Assembly (NCBI RefSeq): GCF_019059575.1
Contig: NW_024881519.1
Coordinates: 1,240,001 to 1,304,000, forward strand
DNA: 64,000 nucleotides
Reading direction: 5' to 3'
From: Amphibalanus amphitrite
Lineage: Eukaryota; Arthropoda; Thecostraca; Balanomorpha; Balanidae
In this document: piece after piece, positions 19,843 to 31,373 of the stretch
Layout: each line of letters starts with the position of its first letter
Numbering within the stretch: position 1 is the first letter of the stretch
Translations under genes and position numbers: made by a program
Notes under the pieces: generated by a model
What the model saw: only the letters and a program-made list of their open reading frames with translations
The model's database searches: none
Told to the model about the DNA's origin: nothing

Positions 19843-20470
19843 CACAGAGGGTCTTATGTTTGTCCTAATGGGCCCTCTGCTGGTCTTAGCGGGTCCTTTG
19901 TGTGCCTGGGAGGGCCCCCTGAGTACCTGAGAGGGCCCTCTGTGTGTTTGAGAGGGCCCTCTGTGTGCCTGAAAGGGCCCTCTGTTTGCCTGAGAGGGCC
20001 CTCTGTGTGCCTGAGACGGCCCTATGTGTGCCTGAGAGGGCCCTATGTGTGCCTGAGAGGGCCCTCTGTGCCTGAGAGGGCCTTCTGTGCGCCTGAGAGG
20101 GTCCTCTGTGTGTCTGAGAGGGCCCTCTGTGTACCTGAGAGGGCCCTATGTGTGTTTGAGAGGGCCCTCCGTGTGCCTGAGAGGGCCCTATGTGTGCCTG
20201 AGAGGGCCTTCTGTTTACCTGAGGGGGCCCTCCGTGTGCCTGAGAGGGCCCTTTGTGTGCCTGAGAGGGCCCTTCGTGAGCCTGAGAGGGCCCTCTGTAT
20301 GCCTGAGAGGGCCCTCTGTGTGCCAGAAAGGACCCTCTGTTTACTTCACAAGGTCCCTCATTGGCCTAAAGGTGTCCTCTAATAACGTTAGTCCTGAAGG
20401 GGTCCCTTAAAGAGTTCTACAATACTTTTTCTTTTTGCGAATAAATTGGAAAGTGGTCAAAAGGGCCCTT
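19843..20470. repeat. 21-bp minisatellite, unit GAGAGGGCCCTCTGTGTGCCT
   Basis: Roughly 20 units of mostly 21 bp from about 19,900 to 20,340, becoming degenerate at both edges. Because 21 is a multiple of 3 and the unit has no stop, long repetitive frames (ERALCVP-type, LRGPSVC-type) appear. They are by-products and not genes. Each unit holds the 12-bp palindrome AGAGGGCCCTCT. Confidence 0.93.
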
Positions 20471-21804
20471 GAAATCATTTCATTTTTTCCGTGTTACAAA
20501 AAAAACTGTTTGTTTAGGCTCCAGGGGGGTCCTAGGACCCCCAGGACCCCCCTTGGATACGCCACTGGAAGGCACCACACAAGCTCTCACTGAGCTCTTA
20601 TGTCCCATACCGGCGTCCCTGAGGGTCCACATCTGTCGGGCACCCATCGGCGACTCTGAAGGTCCCACACTGACACTGTCGACTCGGAGGGCCCCACCTG
20701 CGTCTGAGAGCATCATGCATCATCATCTAAGAACCATCAATCTAAGAACCACACAAGGCTTCTGAAGGCGCCTGGCAAGCTCTATCGCTTTAGCTCTGAT
20801 AAGTCTCATGCCGCCTTCTGCATATAAGAGTCCAACGCCGGCGCTTAGGTGATAAGGGCGCCTACATGCGAAAGAGAGTTGATAAATGATAATTGATATG
20901 AATTCATAGGAAAAGGGACACCCGCCTGTATTGCAAGAGAAGGGCGCCTGTCAGGGTCGTCGCCATGGATTTTTGCCTGGGGGGGGGGGGCATATCGGCA
21001 GACTTAAAACCCAAGTCGCCGCACTCTTAGCCCAATACACTATCTGTGTTAAAGGTCAGCTTTTTTACAGTACACATCTGAAGTCCGATTCAATTTGACA
21101 CAATTATGGGCAAAGCCGCTGCTCTTCTTTTAGGGTGTACCAATTGTTGACGCATGCCAGCAATCTGAATCTGATACATAATGCATTCATGCCCGTGTAG
21201 GAAGATGGGAGATATTACAGCAACAATTTCTCTTTTTGACTGCTGTAGGAATCGGCGGCGCGAAGCGTCGCGAAAAATGGCAAAAACATTTGTCAAAATA
21301 TAGCCCCAAAACACAGACTTCGCAAGCCTTGTAGCATGTAAGAGATCAGAACACGTAAGGTCGGGTCACCGAGTCAAGCAGCCTCTAAGTTTTGTGGTCC
21401 TGCATCAACCGTGCAGCTTGTTTCCTATAGAAGTTGGAAATTTAGTGTCAGTGTGTCTGCCGACTGCGGGGTTGAAGCCGGAGACGGTCGGAGTTGACTA
21501 TTCTGCAAATAGTCATTTTTAAGCATCCTCGGGTGTTTATTTTGGGGGAATTTGCCCCTCGGATTCCTCAACCGGGGGGACGCGTCTCCCTGTCCCTCCG
21601 TTTTCGACGCCCATGGCGCCTGCGATGCCCATACGGCCGCCTGTGATGCTCATAGGGGTGTTTGCTTGCGAAACACGGTACATATGATACCTACTGGGGT
21701 GTCGACTTGCAATTGAGGGGCGACTATCGATGCCATAGCGGCTCCTCCGTACGAAAGACGGGCGTCTGCATGCCAAAGAGGAGCGGCTCTGAGGCAGTAA
21801 GGGC
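20471..21804. repeat. Degenerate GC-rich repeat region, older GGCGCC words
   Basis: No gene. GGCGCCT/AGGCGCC words recur (for example near 20,766, 20,857 and 20,943), with long G and C runs at about 20,523-20,560 and 20,980-20,992. About 21,000-21,540 is unassigned. The pattern continues after the hAT insertion at 21,813. Confidence 0.5.
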
Positions 21805-21812
21805 ACCTACAT

Positions 21813-22291
21813 CAGGCGCGGATACAAGGGGGGGGCCATGGGGGCCATGGCCCCCCCCCCTTGGCCGATGTTTTTCAAAAATAAAATAAAAAGTTAAAAA
21901 AGTTAATAAGCTGAAAAGGGGGCCTCCTGAAAATAAAGTGGCCGAAATCCGATGAGTTTTTTTTTAACCTACCCACTTAGTTATTTCTTAGAAGACTAGC
22001 TGAGAAGACTTCTTTGTTAGAAGATTGGTAAAGCTTTTCATAACTTCGAGGTCTCTTATACTCACAGAGATGACCACTTTTACAGGGCCTCCTAACCTGC
22101 ACAGAGGGCCTCCAAGCCTGCACAGATGTTGAGATGCTGCCTGAACAGCTAGATAAGCTCAATAGACGCAGTTTTTTTTTGAGGGGGGGCCAACAAGTGG
22201 GAAGATGGGGCCTCCAACAGGTGGGATTATGGGGGGGGGCCTCCTGGTTTCTAATGGCCCCTCCCTTGGAGATTTTCTGGATCCGCCCCTG
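21813..22291. mobile_element. hAT-type miniature element, 479 bp
   Basis: The 8-bp TSD is ACCTACAT (21,805-21,812 and 22,292-22,299). The imperfect inverted ends are CAGGCGCGGATAC on the left and GGATCCGCCCCTG on the right. Subterminal G and C runs are present. An AAAGTGGCCGAAATC segment recurs near 52,725. No transposase. Confidence 0.85.
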
Positions 22292-22299
22292 ACCTACAT

Positions 22300-23198
22300 G
22301 CAATAGAGGGGCGCCTCCGAGGCCTACATATATGAGCGTCCACATGCAACAGAGGGGCGCCTATCAATGTCATAGGGGTGCATTCATACGAAACAGGGGC
22401 GCCGGCATGGCAAAGAGAGGCGCCTCCAAATTCCAATGCCAATAAAAGAGTGGCGCCTAAGACAAGGGCACATTTTATGCCTGTTGGTCATATAGGGATG
22501 TCTCTGATGATGACTATATGGTGCTTATATGCCAAAGAGGGGCGCCTCTTGTGTGGAGCTAGAGGCGCCTGGGAAACGAGGAAGACATTTGTATAAAGGT
22601 TTTCAGGGGTCATGCGCCGTTTGCGACAAATAGATTCTAAAAAAAAAAAAAAATCGGAGAGGGGAATAACTTTTAAAAATAGTGCGGACTTTCCGCGCTG
22701 TTCGCTTAAGCGGTTACGCTCCTGGCCCCTGGGTACATCTGCCCGATCTCAGAAGCTAGATTTGGAGGTCATACTTGAAAGCAGTACGATGAAAAAGTTG
22801 GAGGCCTCTGAAAATAGGGGGCCCCCTGGAAAAGGAGGCCCCTCAACAGGGTGGCCCACCCACTTTTCATGACGTCACGTTCCTACGCCCGTGAGCGTCG
22901 GAGATCGCGTCAAAACGTGATTCAGGATAACCGGTCTCTTGCAGGCACTTCAATGCGCCATGCAGTTCATGTTGTATTCGTAGTCGTAGCATTCGACGAA
23001 TTCCGGTGACGGATGCAGGCTTAGGCTGAACAGATACAGTGTCCTCGGTCACTCTTGGTTGGTTCCCACTGCGTCCGCCCTCTTCTAGCAGCGCACCAGC
23101 GCGAGGCGGTGGAAGACGCTCTTCCATCATTGTGAGGTACCAGCCAGTTAACGAACAGGGCAGTGGCGCAGGCACGTGGGTCTCCTATCGCTGTTTAG
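22300..23198. repeat. GGGGCGCC minisatellite remnant, then unassigned
   Basis: At 22,300-22,580 words such as AGAGGGGCGCCT recur about every 30-40 bp, often preceded by CATGCAA or CATGGCAA. From 22,600 to 23,198 I see an A-run, GGCCCCC words and no recognisable gene. Confidence 0.55.
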
Positions 23199-23202
23199 TA
23201 TA

Positions 23203-24181
23203 CCGGGTGTCCCAAAAGTAAGGTCATGATTTAAAACTTAAATATCTCGAGAAGTAAGTGTCCGAATCACTTCCAATTTTAACACGTGCAAGGTACATCC
23301 ATAAAATTATTTTCTTGCATGCTTAAACCATTTTTGATCATAACTGCACCGAGCAGTAGGCATAAAACTGAGAAGGTCGAAATTCAACTCTTAGAGAGGG
23401 TCCGTCATTAAAACAAAGGGTAAATACCGCCCAGTTTTCGGCCCTAAGCAGACCCTATCAGCTCGCCCTATCTCTGAACTCATGCATAGTTTCGCCTCAA
23501 CCGGTAAAACGTCAGAAAAAAGGTATAATGTACGCACAGGGCATGTATACTTAGCCACCTGTGCTTCGAGGTCCTGAGGACGACAGCGGGAATCGGGTGA
23601 CAATAAATCAAGAGAGGTGGCCGAGAGTCCTCCCAGTGGTTCTTCCGCTCGTCGCAACGCAGCTGTGCCGACACCATCAGCCAGCAGTGGTTTCAGCAGG
23701 ATGGAGACTATGCTTGCACCGTCCTGAAGATCATGCATTGTCTCCGAGAGTGGATGTGAGATCCCGTAATTTTCAGTCAGGGCAACGCCATTGAATGGCC
23801 TCCGCGGTCACCTGACGTTACACCTTCATATTTTTATTCTCTGGATACACAACAGAAAGATTGTCTTTTAGGACAACCCAACGAGCCGGGAAGAACTAAA
23901 GGATGATCCCTTCGAGCAAACATAGGCGGCATCTCACCAGAGAATCGCTCCAGAATAGTGGAGGAAGTCAAACGTAGTCTATTCATGCACGCGGCCCGAA
24001 ATGGTAGCCATGTAGAAAAGCAGCAAATGTGGGGCTACGAGCCAATGTATTGACTCATATATATGTCAGAATAAAATTTTATAAAATGCTCTTTCATATG
24101 ATGTCCTATTTATATCTATCCATCGCGTATTTTTGGCAGTGTGGCCAAAACAAATGATGACCTTACTTTTGGGACACCCTG
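23203..24181 (+). mobile_element. Decayed mariner element, 979 bp
   Basis: TA duplications are at 23,201-23,202 and 24,182-24,183. The ends CCGGGTGTCCCAAAAGTAAG and CTTACTTTTGGGACACCCTG are inverted repeats of about 25 bp with few mismatches. They enclose a broken mariner-type transposase. Confidence 0.92.
23680..24053 (+). pseudogene. Mariner transposase, C-terminal catalytic remnant
   Basis: The frame contains QQWFQQDGDYACTVLK with the second catalytic Asp at 23,700. In the same frame, 38 codons later, is EWPPRSPDVTPSYF with the third Asp at 23,814. That gives 37 residues between them, compatible with the DD37D mariner group. A stop (after CLREWM) and later frame breaks inactivate it. Downstream, SRIVEEVKRSLFMHAARNGSHV resembles the helical tail. 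The N-terminal DNA-binding domain is not recognisable. Confidence 0.82.
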
Positions 24182-24183
24182 TA

Positions 24184-24619
24184 TATTATGACAATGTGGT
24201 CAGATACATCCTCTTGGATGAGAGCTGCTTTGAAGCTGCAGAAACGTCCGTGGAAAGCTGCTCCAGGCGCTCATTCCCCGGTAACCGCTTTGGGGTGGTA
24301 TCCTCAGTGCAGAATCGGCGGATCGCAATCACTCGCTTTAACTCCCACAGACAAGTTGAAATCAAGATTACATGATGCGTTCTCTGTGCCGTGAGCCCCC
24401 CATCTGCAGCTTTCAGATGACCAATTGCACGTCGGTGCAGTGCTGACCAGCACGAGGAACGATCAGCCCCGTTCCGTACCCTGAGCAGAGAGAACCAGCG
24501 TCGCCTCACAGCTCGCGTGATTTGTCTCCCAGCAGCACCAGTAAGGATTCTGTACCTTCGTTGGTGATTTTCTGTTCTGAGCCCACTGTAAGTACCAGCA
24601 GGATAATAAGCCCAGATCG
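24184..24619. other. Unassigned
   Basis: GC about average. Short frames on both strands (up to 107 codons) lack motifs I recognise. Confidence 0.4.
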
Positions 24620-25349
24620 TACAGTGGGTCTATTTAAGATCTCCAGAGCCACCACGTGGCGCTACGGTCGGGGTAGGGCGAGTCCAAATCCCGAGGGAAG
24701 CGAGGTCACCGGTCATTGTGGGGGAAGGAGGGAGGGGGAGTGACGCGGTATCACGGCGCATCAGCATGGGGCGTGCGTAGCGCCGGGAGTGGGCCGCCCA
24801 GGGCCGCCCGCCACTGCGCCGCGGCTGAGGGGAGGGATGATGGTTGCGGGTGCGTTCACTCCGGTATGGTGATATCCTGTTCATGTGGAACGGCCTTGTG
24901 TGGAACGAGCAAGAATGCGACTGAAGGGAATCATTATCTCAAACAAACGGGCAAGCCAGAGGCAGCGTCAGTTCCAGCCAAAATGTTGAACAATGATAAT
25001 TGAAATCTAGGACGTATTCATTGCATGCAACTATTCATTCGATAGTTGCATGATGCTTTTCATGATGCATGATGAGGCTTTTCTAAACTGTTATTTGAGT
25101 AAGATATTTTTCATTTGGCACGTTCAGTTTTGGTGGGTTTTATCGGGTCGAAAAGAAGCAGAAAAGAAAAAAAGAGTTTAAATGGCTCCAGACAATTTAC
25201 CGAAAATATTTTCTTTAAAAAATGAAACTTAGCTTAACATTTACAAGCGATAATTTTGACTTTTGGAGAGTATATTGGGGAAAGATGTCATCGTGCTTAT
25301 GTGTTGCAGTAGAAGGGAAGGGTTTGGTTCGTGTCTAGATAAAACCAGA

Positions 25350-25432
25350 CCCGGCAGTGGGGCTCGAACTCACGACATTGCATCAGCTCACAGGTTACCC
25401 AACCTCAACGCCACGAGCACCTATCGCCCTGC
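25350..25432 (-). repeat. tRNA-derived module (SINE-like), minus strand
   Basis: On the minus strand, GTGAGTTCGAGCCCCAC matches a B box/T arm, and GATAGGTGCTCGTGGCG lies about 50 nt upstream. The arms do not fold into a clean cloverleaf. It is repeated in copy B at 61,056-61,140. Confidence 0.6.
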
Positions 25433-25519
25433 GCAGCTCGCTCAGTGTTTCGGCTAAAGTTCGGCCAAAGTGTCTGACGTCTGTCAATGTCACGAGGCAA
25501 AACCCCAAGGTAAATGTCC

Positions 25520-25613
25520 GTCCCGGTAGCTCGGTCGGTAGAGCGTTGGACCCCATGTGCTATGTGGTGAGAGCGCACGTCCCGGTTGCAAAAGTCCGGG
25601 TTCGAAACGCGAC
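25520..25613 (+). repeat. tRNA-derived module (SINE-like), plus strand
   Basis: A good A box, TAGCTCGGTCGGTAGAGCG, is followed about 55 nt later by a B box, GTCCGGGTTCGAAAC. The T stem is imperfect and the anticodon arm enlarged, so it is a tRNA-derived repeat and not a tRNA gene. Copy B has it at 61,341-61,434. Confidence 0.65.
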
Positions 25614-26105
25614 GTGTGCTAACGTTTTTGAGCGGCTCCTGACGGGTATGGTTGTGGTTGGTGGCATGCCGCTGCCAGGCGAAGTTAGTGAGGGGACCGG
25701 CCGTGCGCGGCTATGTGCACACGTCAAAATTTGGACTCTAAATTCTGCCATAGACCAGGAATCAGAGAGCAGGGTCAACGCAACAAGCTCAGCTTAGCGG
25801 GGACGTGATTCCTTTCTTTCACAAGGTTCGGGCCAAATTTATATTAAAAAAGGGCGAGCCGAACCAGGGTGGGCCGGGTTGAACCCGGTTAGACCGGTGT
25901 CTTACACGCAATCATTTATCATGGTCAGCTAAAACAGAGGCTTATTTCGGGTCAAATATTTTGATCTTATTGTTTTTAGCTTACACGTATAACTTTCAGC
26001 TTTTTTAACTCCATGACTAACTCCATGACTCCAGACTTCATGCACAAAAATGTGGCACTCGTCCACTTTTCCTCATCTTCTCTTAGCGACTTGATTTGAC
26101 CTTAA

Positions 26106-27299
26106 CCCGCGCCCCGCTGGGGGGGGGGGGGGTGGGGCAGAATCTGCCCCCCTCCCGTTTTTCGCCAATAACTTCTAAACGCGTTACGCCAGCGACGTCG
26201 AACTTTCAGTACCTTATCATACATCAATTTGACACGTTCTCTGAAAATTTGAGCGAAATCCGTCGGAAAATTTTTTGAGAAATTGACGTTTTAGTGACGT
26301 CATGTTCGCCATTTTCGCCTAAAAAACGGCAAAATTTCAAACGCCGCTAACTTCTTCATTTTTAAAGGAATCAGGACGTAACAAAAAAGGTTATACGTGA
26401 TTCTACTTTGTCTATCAAATGGCTATCTCGGTCTTTTGAAAATTTTGGATTTTGGCCAAAAATTTTCCAAAAAACTGACTTTTTTGGAAAAATATTTATA
26501 AAATCCAAAATTTTGAGTTTATCGAAAAAACCGGAATATATGTCAAAGAAGTGGTCTATGTGCACCTACATACCAATTTTTAGAAGAATCGGTTCAAAAA
26601 TGTGAGAGTTATTCAAAATTTTATGACGTCACGACACACAAAAATTTTGAAAAATGATTTTTTGGAAGTTCTAGACCTCGTACGGAAATAAAAATAGCAC
26701 CATTCGATTCGCCGTGAAAAACTGCGTCGGATAGACACCTTTTAAGGCCTTAACAACCAACTTCAAAATTTGACCCCTCTTGACCTGACCTTGACCTGAC
26801 CTCGACCTGAAATTCATCCAGAGATGGTCCATATCACTTATTGAGTGTGCCTATTGAATTCCATGAGTAAAATGACCCATAAAACATGTGTCGCACATGC
26901 CCTTTTCTATATTTTGTTTTTGGTGACCTGACCTGACCTGACCTGACCTTGACTTTGACCTTTGAATGACATTGTGTGCAACGAATATTGTCTTGGTAGT
27001 CTAAGAACACGTTTTGGGCAATCAGTCTCCGTCCATTCTTCGGCAACTACGGTGCAAGGCCGATACTGTAGAAACTTGCATTTTGTACCCTTGACCTGAC
27101 CTTGACCTGACCTCTGACCTACTTAAGCAAAAAAAAATTGGGCTCTTAAGATCCGCCTTGTTGAGAGCTTTCGATTGCCGTTTTCCCCGTCTTTCTACGA
27201 CCATCGGTTCGGAAGTTAGACAGGGGGGGGGGGGCAGAATCTGCCCCCCCCCCCCCCCCAGCAGGGCGCGTATGGCTGAATAGCCCAGCGGGGCGCGGG
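26106..27299. mobile_element. TTAA-flanked element, 1,194 bp, nested in copy A
   Basis: TTAA is at 26,102-26,105 and 27,300-27,303. The ends are CCCGCGCCCCGCTGGGG and CCCAGCGGGGCGCGGG. Hairpins GGGGCAGAATCTGCCCC occur just inside both ends. TGACCTGACCTGACCTGACC lies near 26,925. Copy B of the host (about 62,132-62,150) keeps the empty site, CTTGATTTGACCCTAAAGGC. The element 55,733-56,922 has the same ends and almost the same length (1,190 bp). Confidence 0.93.
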
Positions 27300-28556
27300 T
27301 TAAAGGCCCATCTTACCAGCAAAAAAAAAATCACCTCCGTGATAATCATTTGCTAAAGGGCTGAAACGCCAGCCGGTCAAAAAACTGGCGAACGATACGA
27401 TCTTTCTATTGCTTGAATTATATTCAATGCAAATTTCAGGAGACATAAATAATCTTAATCCTTATAGCTACTGGGCGCCCCGAGCATTCGCTAGCATTCT
27501 ATTGCCAGCTGCATTACCAACATCACACTTGCATTACTTTGGGTTCACCATAGTTGACAGTAGATGAGCCGGCCACAGCAAACCCATGCCTCATTATCCT
27601 TTCCTTCCAAGCAGCCAACTGCCAAGCTAACCGGCCGCCCGGCCCACCACCGCGATATAGAACAACGCTGGAGTGCGCCATTTGCCTGCGGCAGTGCCCC
27701 ACCGCGCTGGGGCTGTTTGACAGGTCACCCGCACCGTGACCTCGCCACCCGCCTCCCCCCCCCCCTCCTCCGCCCACCTCCCCATCGGGCCCAGCTCTGT
27801 AGTGACCTCTCCTTAAATCTCACATGGACTCGACTGAGGCTCAACGCCATCTAGTTGCGTCTGGAGATCCTTACTAGATCCACTGTACATACATCCCGCC
27901 ACAGCCTATCTGCTGGTGAGGGATGAGCTTTTGAACCATGGCCAGTGGTCACGTAGATCAGGCTAGTGAAGACGACGCGCTCCACTATATTATAGGCGTT
28001 GGTAGGCGCGGTCGATCAGTATGAGTAAAAAAGACGAATAATTCTTACTTCGGAAAGCTTTTTGTGGTGCTAAACAAAGGCAAAACTTGGTAAAATTATG
28101 AAATAAATGTAAAACTGAAGCTATCAACAAAATCAGAGCAAAACGTTTAAAACCAAGGCCATATATAGCTGGGGCATTCCACGATAGATCGACCAAAGCC
28201 GTACACCCTCATATTTTATTTTTTGCTTAAAATTGGTCTAATGGGTTGTTATGGGCGGGGAAGCCAGCTGTGCCAAGGATTTTTTTCTTCGAACAACGGT
28301 TTCCGAGATATAGCCTCAGGCAATTCCTGGAGGTCACGCTGCAACCCTATGTTTGGCGGCTTATAACTCAGAAACTATTGGTTTTCTATGGTAAAAACTT
28401 GATATGTTCAACTCGCAATCAACCAGCAAACGTTTTGGCTATCTCGGATTTTCGATTTTTGAAAATTTTGATCACGTGACATCTTCATCTTTTTTTCGAA
28501 GAGTGACCTTGATATTTTCCCAACTGAAAGTCGCAATTTTGTCTGATGACGATTAA

Positions 28557-29637
28557 AGGTAGTGTGCCAGCTTTCTTGCACCGTATGGAGTTAATGGCCC
28601 AGATAAGGAGAACCGGATTTTTAGAACTTATCCATACCTTCAAAACTCATGGAAACGTCTTAAATTCTTCAAATTTTGAGTACCCCAGTGCGAAATTCGC
28701 CCCGACGGGTTGTCGGTCGTACCCCAACCACATTTCACACCACTATGAACAATAAATGCACACACTGAAATCGCTATTACCGATATGCTCATCCAACCAA
28801 GTTTCGATAAACCCGTTCATCATCATCTCCTGCGGTTTCGAACACGCCTGTTAGGTGGTGCGGTAGACCGCGCCCAAAGCCAGGGCCCCGGTAACGTGAG
28901 GTAGCCGGGTCAGGGCAGCGTGCGCTGACCCAAGCCGGAGCCGCGCGTCCTCCCGGTGTCATGTGATAGCCCGGGGCTGCCCGCGGTGATGCGGTAGACC
29001 GCGCCCAAAGCTGCGGCCCCGGCTTGGGTCAGCGCACGCTGCCCCGACTCGGCTACCTCACGTTACCGGGGCCCTGGCTTTGGGCGCGGCTTCTGCTCAT
29101 ACTTTGTGGTGCGGTGGTGGTGCGTCGGGCTGCGCGCTCTGACTTCGGCCAAGAAAAATGCGTCAGCTGATCATTGTCATTTCTGCCACTTGCGTGTGGT
29201 GAAATGGGGTCATAACTTATAAGACGGCTTTTTCATATCAATTATTTTACATAAAATCATATTTCAAACCATAAATAATGTTCGACAGCCAAATCAAAGA
29301 AACAATACCAATACGGGCTTACAGTTTGAGGCTCGACATTGTGTTGTCTACGATTAGACAGCTGATAACTCATTCCCGTACGTCGTATGGTCGTAACACT
29401 ATAATGACCTTTGCTTATTGTCACAAGTGCGCCGCATTCGCGATTGTTGCCCGACGCCTGTTTGCAGGTGAGCCCACTACAGTTGTTATACATATCTAAA
29501 AACCGAAAAACTTTTAGGCGAAAAAGGCACTATTCCAGGCCCATTTTTGATTTTTTTTTGCGATATTAGGTAAAAACAGAAGCTTCTTATCCTAGGAAAA
29601 ATAAAATGGGAAATCTTTCAAAGGTGGCACACTACCT
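28557..29637. mobile_element. TTAA-flanked element, 1,081 bp, copy 1
   Basis: TTAA is at 28,553-28,556 and 29,638-29,641. The perfect inverted ends are AGGTAGTGTGCC / GGCACACTACCT. The opposite arm of the host foldback (about 30,752-30,758) shows the empty site. Copy 2 spans 32,940-37,062. It contains a GC-rich internal inverted repeat (28,862-29,098). Non-coding. Confidence 0.92.
28862..29098. repeat. GC-rich internal inverted repeat
   Basis: Arms of about 80 bp (GCGCCCAAAGCCAGGGCCCC ... GGGGCCCTGGCTTTGGGCGC) face each other, with GGTGCGGTAGACCGCGCCCA also present twice as a direct repeat. The same structure is at 33,242-33,478 in copy 2. Confidence 0.8.
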
Positions 29638-30858
29638 TTAAAGCCTTATCAATTGTCATTCATATGCGACAATAAAAAAGTGGCTTTCGGCCTGCATTGG
29701 CCTGAGATCAGGTCATTTTTTGACCTGTCCTTTATAAGTCAATGGCAGACCACCAATATCGGCTACCACCGAAACGCATCTGACCTGTTCAAATACTTTT
29801 GAATCATGTTGAGTTATGCTATAATTGATGGCACTGGTGCAGCTTTGTATCAGTGACCCGCTGAAGGTCATCCGAGGTCACTTGTTGAACACACAATAAT
29901 TTTCCGTTTTTGGCTGTACCTTTTAATAAAGAAAGAGACGTAGAATAGGCACCAATCCGTTTGCTTTCGCCTAGCGCCAGTTCGTTTTGAATTTCGATAC
30001 CGATGGCCTGAGGTTGGGTCAATTTCTTGACCACCCCATTATAAGTCAATTTGGGAAAAATCAGCTCCCTTATTTTTACACTAAAACGCGTCGGAATTGC
30101 CTAATATACCATGAGTGACTCCATATGCGACTAACTTTGACTACCTTGAGACCTTTGTTGCTCTTGGTCAACTGTGACGTTGCTCTTGGGTCATGTGACG
30201 TCATTAAAGGTCACCAAATGTTTTTTTGCTAATAACTCCTTACAGGTTTGAGATACAGCTGCGCGGATAGGCTCATTGTGTTCAGCTCGTCAAGGCCCAT
30301 CGAATGATATATATCATGACCTTAAGGTCACGTGACCTAAGGTCAACTTTTGACCTTGACCTTTTGAGGTCAACATACACATGTTTCGATACGAATCGAC
30401 GAGAGGATCACGATGGTGCTATTAGTTTGTTCCTAGCTGGGATACTTCGAAAGTTATTCGAGAAAAACTTCATATATGTAGTGCCGCCATTTAGACTTTC
30501 TTTTTACCCCTGTGACGTCATCTTTGACCTGACCTGAAAATGACGTGAGTAAAAATTGTAGACCTTATCCATGTGTACCCTGTGCCGTTTACAGCTTGTC
30601 GCTATCTTGCTTTGTTCTTGAGATCTCGCTGTCGCTCCCGGTCGTAATATTGGGAAGGTCATAAAAATGACCTGAACTGAGGTCAACGCAGGCCGAAAGC
30701 CACTTTTTTATTATCGCATATGAATGACAATTGATAAGGCTTTAATCGTCATCAGACAAAATTGCGACTTTCAGTTGGGAAAATATCAAGGTCACTCTTC
30801 GAAAAAAAGGTCAAGATGTCACGTGATCAAAATTTTCAAAAATCGAAAATCCGAGATA

Positions 30859-31088
30859 CCGTAAGGTGGGGCTATTTGAGACAGTGGGGCTATTTGAGAC
30901 AGCATTTAAAATTGTTATAAAATAAAAACCATCTGAAATTTATGCTTAATTTTTGCTCAGGCGATTTACCGCTCGATTCCACACATTTCTGAGCAAAAAT
31001 ATTACTCAAATCAAACGCTCTTCATTTTATAGCGATTTGAAATACTGTCTCAAATAGCCCCACTGTCTCAAATAGCCCCACTTTACGG
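30859..31088. mobile_element. TA-flanked miniature element, 230 bp
   Basis: TA is at 30,857-30,858 and 31,089-31,090. The ends CCGTAAGGTGGGGCTATTTG and CAAATAGCCCCACTTTACGG are inverted, extended by GAGACAGTGGGGCTATTTGA duplications. The left arm of the host foldback (about 28,435) reads straight through the site (TTTTGGCTATCTCGG), proving the insertion. Confidence 0.92.
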
Positions 31089-31373
31089 TAGCCAAAACGT
31101 TTGTTGGTTGATTGCGAGTTGAACCATATCATGTTTTTACCATAGAAAACCAATAGTTTCTGAGTTATAAGCCGCCAAACATAGGGTTGCAGCGTAACCT
31201 CCAGGAACTGCCCGAGGCTATATCTCGGAAACCGTTGTTCGAAGAAAAAAATCCTTGCCACAGCTGGGTTCCCCGCCCATCACAACCAATTAGACCAATT
31301 TTAAGCAAAAAATAAAATATGCGGGTGTAAATTTTAAGTTTTTTTGGTCGATCTATCGTGGAATGCCCCAGCT

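Larger units (their letters stand above)
24622..27885. mobile_element. TA-flanked Tc1/mariner-type element, copy A (carries a TTAA insertion)
   Basis: TA is at 24,620-24,621 and 27,886-27,887. The left end is CAGTGGGTCTATTTAAGATC; the right end, inverted, reads CAGTGGATCTAGTAAGGATC. Both continue CTCCAGA. Copy B is 60,327-62,733. Without the nested 1.2-kb TTAA element, A is about 2.07 kb. It holds two tRNA-like modules in opposite orientations and no recognisable transposase, so it is a non-autonomous composite. Confidence 0.85.
28171..31369. mobile_element. Foldback element, 3.2 kb, with two nested insertions
   Basis: The ends GGGGCATTCCACGATAGATC and its inverse are flanked by AGCT (28,167-28,170 and 31,370-31,373). 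The arms (28,171 to about 29,735, and about 30,660-31,369) are reverse complements once the insertions 28,557-29,637 and 30,859-31,088 are removed. The unpaired centre, about 29,735-30,660, holds AGGTCA and AAGGTCACGTGACC words. No coding sequence. Confidence 0.82.

Noticed and set aside
19900..20410. Frames of 107-160 codons with repeated ERALCVP or LRGPSVC
   Set aside because: Produced by a stop-free 21-bp minisatellite readable in several frames; no other coding sign.
19843..20470. CRISPR-like regular repeats
   Set aside because: Units are contiguous with no unique spacers, and the sequence is eukaryotic.
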